Assembly (NCBI RefSeq): GCF_018499875.1
Contig: NZ_JAHBAY010000001.1
Location: 913,928 to 977,927 of the forward strand
Reading direction: 5' to 3'
From: Kineosporia corallincola
Lineage (GTDB): Bacteria; Actinomycetota; Actinomycetes; Actinomycetales; Kineosporiaceae
DNA length: 64,000 nt
Positions 17,258-27,000 of the stretch are shown here, one piece after another. Numbering within the stretch: position 1 is the first letter of the stretch; the number at the start of each line of letters is the position of its first letter. The notes beneath the pieces were generated by a model. It ran no database searches. It was not told where the DNA came from and saw only the letters and a program-made list of their open reading frames with translations. A program made the position numbers and the translations under genes.

Positions 17258-17860
17258 TCAGTCCTGCGCGAGGTGGGCGAACTCCTGTCGCCAGTCCTCG
17301 AACCAGGCTCGGTACCAGGGCAGGCGATCCGCGAGAGGCACGATGTAGGTGACGGTTTCGCGATAGTAGGAGGCCTGCTTGTGCGGCCGCGGATGGGTGT
17401 CGAGATGCTGCACGTTGGTGAGGCGGTCGGCCAGCTTCAGGGCGAGCACGTGATCCGGGGCCTGGGCCAGGTGGTCGAGGTAGGCCTTTCGGGCAATCGC
17501 CTTGTCCTGCGCGGGATCTCGCGGAGGCTGGGTGACCCAGTCGACGAGTTGCCCCACGCCGTCGCCGAATCGGTCGGCGACCTCGGCCAGTTCGGTCGGG
17601 GTGTCTTCGACCACGTCGTGCAGCAGGCCGGCGGCGAGCAGATCGGTGTCTTTCCAGCCCGATCCGTGGACCAGCACGTCGACCACCTGGAGCAGATGCT
17701 CGACATACGGCTCCCCGGCCGGGCGGGTCTGACCGGCATGACGTTCCGCGGCGAAGTCGTAGACCTCGCTGAGGCGGTCGAGGGCGTCGAGGGTGAGGGC
17801 AGGCTCCAGGGCCGGGCGTGCGGACGTCCAGTCGGGCCAGCCGTCGAAGGTGCGGATCAT
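17258..17860 (-). CDS. Small alarmone-hydrolase-like HD protein (SpoT/MESH1-type)
   Basis: The product is 200 aa, from ATG 17860 with GGAAGGA upstream. The fold signature of (p)ppGpp hydrolases is complete: HAGQTRPAGEPYVEHL (H55), LLHDVVEDT (H81, D82, E85, D86) and LKLADRLTNVQ (K142, D145, R146, N149). No synthetase, TGS or ACT domain is present, so it is a stand-alone hydrolase. Known relatives remove the 3'-pyrophosphate of (p)ppGpp, or related phosphates, and some neutralise toxic small alarmone synthetases. It lies 3.2 kb from the toxin whose C-terminus looks like an alarmone synthetase, but on a separate transcript; a functional link is inference. Confidence 0.85.
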   Translation of the reverse strand: MIRTFDGWPDWTSARPALEPALTLDALDRLSEVYDFAAERHAGQTRPAGEPYVEHLLQVVDVLVHGSGWKDTDLLAAGLLHDVVEDTPTELAEVADRFGDGVGQLVDWVTQPPRDPAQDKAIARKAYLDHLAQAPDHVLALKLADRLTNVQHLDTHPRPHKQASYYRETVTYIVPLADRLPWYRAWFEDWRQEFAHLAQD

Positions 17861-18029
17861 CTCGTTCCTTCCGCTGAAAAGTAATGCCTTGTCTCGATTA
17901 TGCTTGATCCGGGAGGGCGGGTTCTGTATCGGGTAGGGCGGGGGACTCGTCGCGCACCACCCGGTCCGGAGCCATCCTGGTGGGCTCATTGTCTACTTCT
18001 GACCGTGTCCGCACTCGTACGATGGATGG

Positions 18030-19181
18030 GTGAGCAGTGTGTCGTCAGTTGTGTCGGAGCCGGAGAGCCTGACGCTTGAACCGCGCCCGCATCGGCTGGG
18101 GGTGGTGCACCTGTCGCAGCTCTTGCTGGTCGAGGCCGTCCTGCTCGGGGTCGCGGCTCTGCTCGGCGTGGGGCCGGTGCCGGCCGCGGTCCTCGGGGTG
18201 TGTGGCCTGATCGTCGTCCTGTTCACGTTCCGTCGCCGGCGGCACCGCTGGGCCCCGGAGTGGCAGATGCTGCGCTGGGGGCTGTCCCGCCGCGCGCAGG
18301 CCACGGACGACGCACATCCGGACGCGCGGGTCACCGCGCTGCGCACTCTCGCCCCCGCCCTGAACGTGGTCGGCCGGGAGACCGCTGACGGCGTTCCGGC
18401 CGGGATCGGGGGCGATCGTGCCGGGTGGTTCGCCGTCCTTGAATTCTCCGGCACCACAGAGCATCTCGCGCAGGAGATGAATGGGCCACCGCTCGACCGG
18501 ATCGCCCAGCTGGTGGCCGAGTCGGACATCCCCGGAGTGCGGGTGCAGGTGCTCACCCACACCGTGCCGTCGGCGTTCGCGGCCGACCGGGCACGCACTC
18601 TCGGTGCACCGGCTTTCGCACCCGCGCACGTGACCACCTGGGTCGCGGTCCGCCTCGACGCCCAGACCCTGGCCGAGGAGGCGCGCAACGCCGAGGTCTC
18701 GCCCCCCGACGTACTTCTCACGCTGGTGCGCCGACTGGAGACTCTGCTGAAACGCAGCACCCGGGCCACCTGGCGGGTGCTGGACGCCGACTCCGTGGTC
18801 GCCGTGCTCGCCCGCTCGTGCGGGATGCTGGGCGAGGCGCAGCCGATCGAGGAGCGCGACCGGGTGAAGACCGGTGCGCTGCACCATGTCACGTTCTGGG
18901 TCCGGTCATGGCCGTCGGCCGGTGAGCCGCGGGTGCTGCTCGACGCGCTTGCGCTCGTCCCGGCCGCGTTCACCAGCGTCAGCATCGTGCTGGAGCCGGG
19001 CCGGCAGGAGACCCGTATGCGTTCACTGGTGCGAATCACGGCCGGTGCCGGGCAGATTGACACGGCGGCCGACACGGTGCAGCAGGTGTCGAAGCAGCTC
19101 GACGCCGACGTGCAACGGCTGGACGCCGAACAAGGGCCCGCGGTGTACGCGACGGCTCCCAGCGGTGGGGGAATCGGGTAG
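18030..19181 (+). CDS. eccE: Type VII secretion protein EccE
   Basis: The product (383 aa) is a peripheral component of the ESX membrane complex. Two adjacent hydrophobic segments near the N-terminus (LSQLLLVEAVLLGVAALLGV, PAAVLGVCGLIVVLFTF) precede RRRRHRWAPEW and a large soluble domain ending LDADVQRLDAEQGPAVYATA. That layout is typical of actinomycete EccE. The start is the GTG at 18030 (a GTG at 18039 is also in frame). It is separated from the rest of the ESX genes by the toxin island (19774-28025), although EccE is usually contiguous with them. Confidence 0.8.
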   Translation: MSSVSSVVSEPESLTLEPRPHRLGVVHLSQLLLVEAVLLGVAALLGVGPVPAAVLGVCGLIVVLFTFRRRRHRWAPEWQMLRWGLSRRAQATDDAHPDARVTALRTLAPALNVVGRETADGVPAGIGGDRAGWFAVLEFSGTTEHLAQEMNGPPLDRIAQLVAESDIPGVRVQVLTHTVPSAFAADRARTLGAPAFAPAHVTTWVAVRLDAQTLAEEARNAEVSPPDVLLTLVRRLETLLKRSTRATWRVLDADSVVAVLARSCGMLGEAQPIEERDRVKTGALHHVTFWVRSWPSAGEPRVLLDALALVPAAFTSVSIVLEPGRQETRMRSLVRITAGAGQIDTAADTVQQVSKQLDADVQRLDAEQGPAVYATAPSGGGIG

Positions 19182-19243
19182 CTGCGTCTCCGGAGACGGC
19201 GCTACGCTTCGGAACCCCCTGACGTCTGAATCCTGGAGTTCTC

Positions 19244-19770
19244 ATGACCGAGCAACCGAACCGGTTGCGCCGGAAGAGGTCTCGGGATTCGCGGCCCAGC
19301 ACCGGTACGGGGCGTTGCTGGCTGCTCAGGACCTCGGCTCGCCGTACCGTCGGGCGGGCAGGGCGGCCGTGCTGGCGCTGGTCTGCCTGGCCCTGATCGT
19401 GGTGGTGACGGTGCTGGGGATGTCGATCTTCGACGACATCCCGTTCCTGAGGGGCGTCGGCCAGATCGCCAACCTGTTCCTGATCGTGGGCATGCTGCTC
19501 TCGGTGGCCTCCGCGGCCCGGACCTTCACCCGTGGGTATCACGCCTACTACGTCTACGACGGCGGATTCGTGGTGCGGGGACGTGACGTGCGGGGTGTCG
19601 CCTGGTCCCGGGTGAGCGAGCTGCGGGTCATCGGCACGGGGGCGTCGGCGCAGTACCTGCTGACGTCGTCCCTGGGAAAACTGCTCATCGGTAAGCCCGA
19701 AGACGGGAGCGTCGCGTTTCGCGAGGCTGTGCTGGAGGCCATGGCCAGGCACGGGCGGGCGGTGCTCTGA
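19244..19770 (+). pseudogene. Membrane protein gene with apparent frameshift near its start, DUF6585-like
   Basis: An ATG at 19244 has a well-placed GGAG, but its frame leaves the protein after MTEQPN. The conserved-looking protein continues in the next frame from about 19258: PVAPEEVSGFAAQHRYGALL, two membrane segments (AVLALVCLALIVVVTVLGMS; IANLFLIVGMLLSVASAART), then a pleckstrin-like C-terminus (GYHAYYVYDGGFVVRGRD). The proper frame has no good start of its own. One missing base in CCGAACCGG would restore it. It may be a sequencing error rather than a real lesion. The gene follows eccE by 62 bases. Confidence 0.6.
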
Positions 19771-19773
19771 CGG

Positions 19774-20002
19774 ATGACCGGCGGGCAGGTCACGCTCGAA
19801 GAGATGCTCGAGGTGGTCCGTGGAGACCTGTCCTCGTCAGAAGATTGCTGGACCGGCACTTCCGCGGAACCGATGTCGGATCCTGGCTTCATCCGGTGCG
19901 TCTGACCCATGAAGACGGTGATGTGGTGCGGGTGGAGTTCTTCACGTACCACGAGGAAAGAAGCGGGCAGCTTGCGGTGATTCGGTGGTTTGTTCAGGTG
20001 GT
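19774..20002 (+). pseudogene. Remnant of an immunity-family paralogue
   Basis: The first ~24 residues from ATG 19774 (TGGQVTLEEMLEVVRGDLSS) resemble the N-terminus of the 239-aa protein at 20003. From about 19840, in another frame, LLDRHFRGTDVGSWLHPVRL followed by RVEFFTYHEERSG and VIRWFVQ matches the C-terminal third of that protein and of the one at 27327 (LLERFPQAGEIESWLHPVRW). About 150 residues of the middle are missing, and it ends abruptly at the tail of the convergent gene. It is a decayed, internally deleted copy. Old immunity remnants are common in polymorphic-toxin loci. Confidence 0.65.
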
Positions 20003-20722
20003 TCAGCTGAGGAGGCGAACGGAGCCTTCGGAGAACGGGCCGGCGATGGTCAGGATCGCGAAATCCTGATGAGTGATCGTTCCCGTGCCGTCCGCATCGG
20101 CCTGTACAAACCACTTCCGGACGATGATCTCGAGCGAAGGGCCCCCGAGACTCGGCGTGTACGAGAAGAATTCCAGACGCGCCTGGTCGCCGGAATCCTC
20201 GAGGCGCACATCGTGCAGCCATGCCTCGATCTCCCGGGCCTCCGGGTACCGCTCCAGCAGAGACGCCTCGTGGAACGAGCCTTCGACCAGGTATCCGGGT
20301 GTCAGCGAACTGGGTTCGAGGTAGGCGATGACCTCTGCCAGAGCCCGGGGGGACGGCGCCTGCCCTTCGGGGAGGAACAGGCGAGCAGCCAGGCGCAGTA
20401 AGTCGGTCTCGCCGGACTCCACGGCACCGAGCACGTACTCGGACCCGTCCTGGGCGAACAGCAGGACCCGCAGCAGATTTCCGCCGTGCGAGAGGTCCAT
20501 GGTCTGCTCGACCAGGACGCCCTCATGTAGCCAGGGCTCCCGCGCCAGCGGCCAGTCCAGGCGCTGGATGAAGTAGTCGCGTTCACGCCCCGAGCTGTTC
20601 GTGGTGAACAGCTCGGCGGCGGAGCGATCGCTCCGAAGCTTGGAGACGACCTCGTCCTCGGAAAGAACCGACCTCCGGATGACGACCATCACCCGGTCGA
20701 GGTCGGAGGGGGCGCCGCTCAC
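20003..20722 (-). CDS. Candidate immunity-type protein of the toxin operon, unknown fold
   Basis: The product is 239 aa. It is the third gene of an ATGA-coupled series (toxin, 100-aa protein, this gene). Visible blocks: LDRVMVVIRRSVLSEDEVV, EGVLVEQTMDLS, LLRVLLFAQDGSEYVLGAVE, GYLVEGSFHEASLLERYPEA, EIEAWLHDVRLEDSG, RLEFFSYTPSL and IIVRKWFVQADADGTGTITH. It is an acidic soluble protein without signal peptide or membrane segment. Paralogues lie at 27327-28025 (intact) and 19774-20002 (remnant). Position and duplication suggest immunity or a toxin-associated accessory role. I do not recognise the domain. Confidence 0.75.
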   Translation of the reverse strand: MSGAPSDLDRVMVVIRRSVLSEDEVVSKLRSDRSAAELFTTNSSGRERDYFIQRLDWPLAREPWLHEGVLVEQTMDLSHGGNLLRVLLFAQDGSEYVLGAVESGETDLLRLAARLFLPEGQAPSPRALAEVIAYLEPSSLTPGYLVEGSFHEASLLERYPEAREIEAWLHDVRLEDSGDQARLEFFSYTPSLGGPSLEIIVRKWFVQADADGTGTITHQDFAILTIAGPFSEGSVRLLS

Positions 20723-21021
20723 CGGGTGTTCTCCTCAGGGACGGGGAATCTGCTGTCGATGGTGCGTCGAAAGTCGTTCCACGAAGGTAGTTCCCGAGGA
20801 AGCTCCGCCGGGCCGATCGTCTCGGTGATGAACTCGGCGATCACCCGGCGACGGTGCAGCTCTCGCACCGCTTCTCGGCGCGCCTGATCGTAGCCCGCGC
20901 GATCAGGGTATTCGCGGCCGTCGATGATGAAACCGAACCGCTTGTCGCCGTTCTCCGTGACCAGGCAGGTGGTGCGGTCGTACGCCGGACGAGAAGAGGC
21001 GCGGGCCTGGGGATCCGTCAT
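20719..21021 (-). CDS. Small protein coupled to the toxin, prime immunity candidate
   Basis: The product is 100 aa. Its start overlaps the toxin stop (ATGA) and its stop overlaps the next start (ATGA), so all three are co-translated. The sequence has a basic helical centre (YDQARREAVRELHRRRVIAE) and an acidic, Pro-rich end (RFPVPEENTR). There is no signal peptide or known motif. Genes placed exactly here, immediately after a polymorphic toxin, usually encode the immunity protein or antitoxin that binds the toxin tip. The function is inferred from position only. Confidence 0.75.
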   Translation of the reverse strand: MTDPQARASSRPAYDRTTCLVTENGDKRFGFIIDGREYPDRAGYDQARREAVRELHRRRVIAEFITETIGPAELPRELPSWNDFRRTIDSRFPVPEENTR

Positions 21022-24000
21022 TTTCTGGTCTCTTCCTGGTCCAGAGCCGCAGCTTCGGAGAACATCTGCATGATCAGTTCATGCTGGTGAGGGGTCAGAT
21101 CATGGTACTGCTTGAAAACAGTGTTGTGCTCCAGGTCCGCGGCCACAGAGGCACGCTGGGTGGTCAGCTGTAGTTCGTAGGTGTAGGCGACGCCGTCCAC
21201 GTCGATGCGGACCACCATCGGGATCACCCGGTAGCTGGGATTCTTGGACTTCGGATCGGCGTACATGTTCTCGACCTCGAGAATCCTGCCGCCATCGCCT
21301 GTTCCGAACCGCTTTTGCACCTTGTGGAGCACCGCTCCGAGCTGCTCCATGTTGTCCACGGTGATGCGTGCGCCGACTGCATCGATGACATCGCCCACCT
21401 CGTAGGCGGAACGCCCCGAACCGACCATTCGACCCACCTTGTCGAAGAGACCGTGGGCGATCTTGGTACGGATGCTGTTGGTGGCACCCGGAGGAGTGAG
21501 ATCATCCAGTTCGCGTTTGACGGCCGGCTCGACGTCGATGAGGAGGGTTTCCGCGTAGCGCTCGACCGCCTCACTCTGCTCTGCGGTCGGATGCAGTCCG
21601 GTCGCACGTTCAGGATGCCGGATCTTCTGCTCGTCGATGAAGACCTGTTTGCGCGAGAGGCCGTCCGATGTCTCGTTCACCGAAGCCGGCACATGCTCGA
21701 AGACGATTCCTTGGCCTGGGTTCTCCCGGGAGTAGGTATCGAGATCCTGATTTGCGAGCAGGCGGCCATCAGCCAGTTCCTGCAAGATTTCCAGTGGCCG
21801 GTCGCGAAGCGCAGGTTCCAGCAGGTTGCCAGCGAGGTTGAGGCGGTGGATCTTGTGGTCGGCGATCAACTTGGTCACCGCGTCCAGAACCTCGGCCCTG
21901 TGGGGAAGCGCCTTGGTGACCCATTCAGTCGTCAGGGCCTCCCTGGGCGTAAGGGCGAAATCGTGCCTGGCGACCAGAGAGATGTCGTTGGCTGACCCGC
22001 CGGCCAGCAGCGATGCCGCAGGGTCGTGCACCTTGCCCGTCAAGGCCTCGAACAGCCATCCCGGTTTGTAAGTTTCTTCGGGTAGCGGCGCTTTCCGTGT
22101 TGCCTCCGCAACCGGGTCGGTCTGCTCTTCCGCCGGTGGCTCTGGACGAGGGCCGTTGCCGGTCGGCGTTTCTTCACCGATGGGCGGTGCGTCTGCGGGA
22201 CGGCCGGGTGGCATTTCGGCCTGGGCACGACGGATGGCGTCGATGTCGACAGGATTGTTCCGAAAGACCTCGAAGGCGATGCGCTCTGCCTCTTCGGCCT
22301 TGGCGGTCCGTTGCAACTCTTTGAGGACGGCCTCGTGGATGTGGGCGTTCAGATCTCTGGTGATCGGGCCCACCAGACCGCCCGGCAAACCCGACCCAGC
22401 CCTGCTAGTGTCCGTGGCGTCGATGATGGACATCCGCACCTGGTCCATCAAGGTGTCGTGATCGGTGACCTCATCCCTGTAACGCTGAAGCAGATCATCA
22501 GAGTCGATCAGTTTTTGCAGTGGGATTTTTTCGACGTCGTACGAGCTTGCCACGTACCGTCCGAGAGCCTCAAGGGATTCGTCTGCCCGAGCGCGGCTGT
22601 CCCCAGGGATTCGAGGGTCTTCGCTGTATTTCGGGCGCGGCGAGTTGCGCACGGTGTTGTGCAGAAAGGTGCGCTGAGCCAAGAAAGATCGGAACTCGTT
22701 CTCGAACGTCACGAGCGCCATGACAGTCCGCCGCACATTCCGCTGCTGGACGGCGTCCAGGTCGACTATCCCGGACTCGACCAGAGCATCGACCTTTTTC
22801 CGGATCATGTTCTTGTTCGGCTGCAATCGATGGAGCGATTCGTGCAAAGCCGTTCCTGCGATGTCGGTGACCACGCGCGGCGTTTTGCTGTCGCCCATGT
22901 CGATAAAGGTGAACTGAGAGGCGGCTTCATAGGTTCCTCGATCGGACGATCCGACAAGACCACGCAGTTCAGCATCGCTGTAAACACCCTGGGGCAGCTT
23001 TTTTCGTGCCTGTTCGAACTGCTTGGGCACCGCGTTTTCGAGGGTATGCATCACATGATCGGCGATGGTGTTCCCGAAAGCGTCGTCTACGAGGATGTGG
23101 ATGATGGCCTTGTCGAGCACGTCAACTCGGTGGGTTGAATCGAGGTCGATCTTTCGGTGGGCCAGCTCGACCTTGTCCAAGGGGTCCAGTCCATGAACCT
23201 GTTCCCAGCTGGGTGTGCGTTCGCCCTTGTTAGTGATCTCGGTGCTCAAGCGCTCAAAACGTTCCGTGTAGTCCCGGACGTTCTGGCTGTGCTCACGCAC
23301 GGCGTCGATCAAGTCCGGCAATTCCTGGGGATTCTCGCGGGTTCTGGTGGTCTGGTCGAGAACGGAGGAGGCACCCTTCTGGAGTTCCTTCAAGGCGTCG
23401 ATCTGCTGGCGTCTCTCGTCCCCGTAACGGCGTTCCAGATTGTCGATCTGCCGATCGAGCTTGTCCGCCGTCGCCCGGAGAGTGTCTTCGGTGCTGAGCT
23501 TCTTTCCCCCGAGAGAATCGGTGAGCAATCTGCTCCGGTGCAGTTCGGATTCTGGCGACAGGTGGTTCGCTGGCCGCCGCTCTTCCTCGATATGCCGCTC
23601 GGGAGAATGCTCCTGGGCGGCATCGCGTTGAAGCGCCCGCTCCGCCTGATCCCGGCGCACGCCGTCCAGGTCCAGCCCGTGCTGTGAAACCACCTCGCGC
23701 GTCAGAGGTCCGGAGAACCGCCCAGGCTGTCCGTGCTCGTGATGTTCCACGATGGCCAGCCGCGCCTGCTCGACCATGCCTGCGGCGTCGGTCAGATCGG
23801 GGTGCCCGGCGAACAGATTGTCGTTCGTGTCCACCAAGTGGGAAGCAGGACCCAGATAGTTCGTCCGCACGTGGTCCATGATCTCGTGCGGGGAGTTGTT
23901 GGCCCGGGTACCGCTTTCCTTCGGGATACGCGGATCGCCGTCGTAGCTCTTCTCCGGCGAATGCTTGGCCATGCCCTGGAGGAACTGCTGCTGCACCATG

Positions 24001-27000
24001 AACGCCCGGTACTCCGACTCCAGGGTGATGCGGGCGTTCTCCGAGGAGATGCGCCGGTCGATCTCCGCGGGTTCCAGGTCGGGCTCAGAACGTCGCAGAG
24101 CCCGGTGCAGATCGCGCCGGATCAGGTCCTTGGCGGGCTGGAGCGCGTGGACCGACTCGTGCACCATGGTCGAGACGACCGAGGTGAGAGCCCGCGAGTT
24201 CCCGACGCGACCGAAGTCCACATAGGTGACACCGTTGGCCGAGTTGTAGGCACCGCTGGGACCCGGCTCGTTGAGCCAGTTCCGGTCGCGGTCGACCACC
24301 TCCGGGGGCAGCCGCCGGCCCGCGATGGAGGGGTCTTTCGGCACCGCGTTCTGCATGACCGTGGACACGTGCCGGGCGAACTCCGGGCCCAGCACATCAC
24401 GCACCAGGATCGTGCCCACAGCCTGGTCGAGCACGTGCATCCGGTCGGTGTCCAGATCGACCTTGGCCTGGCGCTGCGACAACTCGACCCGGTCGAGCAG
24501 ATCGAGACCGTGCACGTCTTGCCAGGGCTGGATCACCGCGTCCTTGATCGGCTGGTTGCCGTCCTGTGTCCACGCCTGGTCGGCGTAGTCGTGGTAGGTG
24601 TCGCCGCGTCCCTGGAACCTCTCGGTGTAATCGTTGATGCCGCGGCTGTGTTCGGCGACACCGTCGATGAGTTCGGAGATGTCCTTCCGGCCTGCCTTGA
24701 CGTCGGCGACCGTCGTTTCCAGCCTGCCGGCCCGGGTCTTGATGTCTTCGAGGGCCTGGATCTGGTCGGGCCGGGAGTCACCGTGGTTGGCCCGGATCCG
24801 GGCGATCGCCTCGTCGATCTTTCCTGGCGTCTTACCCAGGACGTCGGAGGTGGTGTCCGCGGTCCAGGAGAACTTGCTGCGCTCCCGCGCCTCCTCGATC
24901 GAGTTCTCGCGGCCCCCGTGCTGGTCAGGGGTGGTCTCGTCGTGGCCGTGGTCGTGGTCGTGTTCCGCGGGGCTCTGGTCACCCTCACGCGTATGGACGA
25001 CGTCAGACTCGTCCTGGCTCGGCGTCGTCCTTCGTTCTGGCTCTGCCGAATCGCCGCCGGAGGACTCGTGCCGGGTGCCGGCCGAGTCGTGATCCCGCTC
25101 TCTGGCCGGTGTATCGGCCGGGGAGGGTGAGGGCTGGGCGTCGTCGCGGACCGGACGGGCATCGGTGTCGCCGGGCGGATTCCGGTCCGTCCCGGTGGTG
25201 CGATCCGGCTGCGTGGGGCGGGGGTCGCGCTCCGCGGCGGTGGTGCGGTCGGGCTGGGCGGTGCGGTCGGTCTCGGGTGTGCGGTCGGTCTCGGGTGTGC
25301 GGTCGCCTCGGGCGTCGCGCTCCGATGGAGTGGTGCGGTCGGGCTGGGTGGCGCGGATCGGCTGCGTGCTGTCGCCGGGGGCGGTGTCGCGGTCGCGGGA
25401 GGTCGTAGTGCCGCCCTTGGCCGGAGTGCGGTCGGCGGGACGGGACGAGTCGGTCTGGGTGACGCGATCGCCTGTGGTGCGCACTGTTTCGCCGGTGCGC
25501 GCCGTTTCGCCGGTGCGTGCCGGGCGGGGGGAGGCGTCGTCGGTACGGCTTGGAGCGGCGGGCGTGGCGTCGTGCGTCTGCCGCGTGGGCTCGATGACGA
25601 TGGAGCCGCCGGACGGTGCCGCGGCGTCCTGCCGCTGCCGCGATGACGTGTCCGCGACGCGCGGGGTCGAGGTGTCGGCACCCTGGTCGACGCGGTGCGA
25701 GCCGCCCGAACCCGTATCCACCGAGGTCCGGATGCTGCGCGTCGTGCCGGAGGACGCCGAATCGGTCTGGCGCGCGGTGATGTTCGAACTGCTGCCGGCG
25801 TCGCGGGCCGAGGTCGTCGTGGTGGGGTGAGTCTGCCGGCCGAGGGCTTCTCGGATGTCTTGGGTGCTGGCCCCCTGCTCGGCCGCCTTGGCGGAAGGCA
25901 CTGAGGTGGAGGCGTTCTCACCCACCGCATGCGTGCCCAGTTGGGGCGAGCGGTTGGTGAGGGCACCGTGAACGCCGTGGGCCGCGAGCGGGATGGCGGC
26001 GCCGACCGCTCCGGCGGCGAACTGGGTGCCCAGGCCCTTGAGGAGGCCGTCGTCGAACTGTTTGAGGTATTGCTTGGAGAAACCGAGTTGGTTGTTGGCG
26101 ACGTAGTTGTACGTGACGTCGAGGGCCGCCTCGGAGGCGATGTTCGAGAAGCCCTCGCGGGTGAGGGCCCCCGTGGTGTTGATTCCCACCCGGACGGTGC
26201 GCGAGGTGGGCGCGGTGCCGAGGAATTTGGCCAGGTTGCGGTTGACGGCCTTGTTGGAGTTCGTGAGCTTGTTCACGGTGCTGTTGCCCAGTCGGCGGGC
26301 CCCGCCGCTGAGCAGGTGCCCGGCCAGTCCTCCGGCGGCACCGGCGGCGGCACCGGCGTAGAAGTTGTTCTTGACGGTTTCCCAGTCGACCTCTTTTCGG
26401 TTGCCCTGGGAGACCTGGTACTGCTGGGCGGCGAGGTCGGCCCCGGCGAAGGTGAGACCGCCGTGGGTGGCGCCGACCCCCGCCGTCTTCAGCAGCGACG
26501 GCGCGTGCTTGCCCAGGCTCTGGAGACCGCGCGCGCCCAGGTTGGTGAGACCCTTCTTGCCCGCCTCCGTGCTGACCGTCTTGCCGGCGGCGGGCAGGCC
26601 CTTCTTGGCGGTGAGTTCGGCTGCTTCTTTCAGGCCCTGTTTGAGGATGGGTTTGCCCATCATCATGGCGAGACGTTGCAGCACCGCGGTGATGGCCTCG
26701 CGTCCGGCCAGGACAGCTGCTGCGGAGAAGGCGCCGCCGCCGAATTCGGCGAACATCAGGCCGAGGGTGACTTCGATGGCGGTGATGGCGAGGATGATCT
26801 CGCACATGAGCTGGGCGTATTCGAGTTCGAGGGCGCCGTTGAGGCAGGCGGCCTGGTAGTTGTAGGCGGCGGCGGAGAATGCGGTGGGGCCGGATTCGCT
26901 GCTGCCGACGAACTCGTTCCAGCGGTTGGTGAAGGCCTCGCCGGCGTCGCCGCCCCAGTTCATGACGACGTTGAGGGCGGTGCTGTTCATGTCCATGAAC

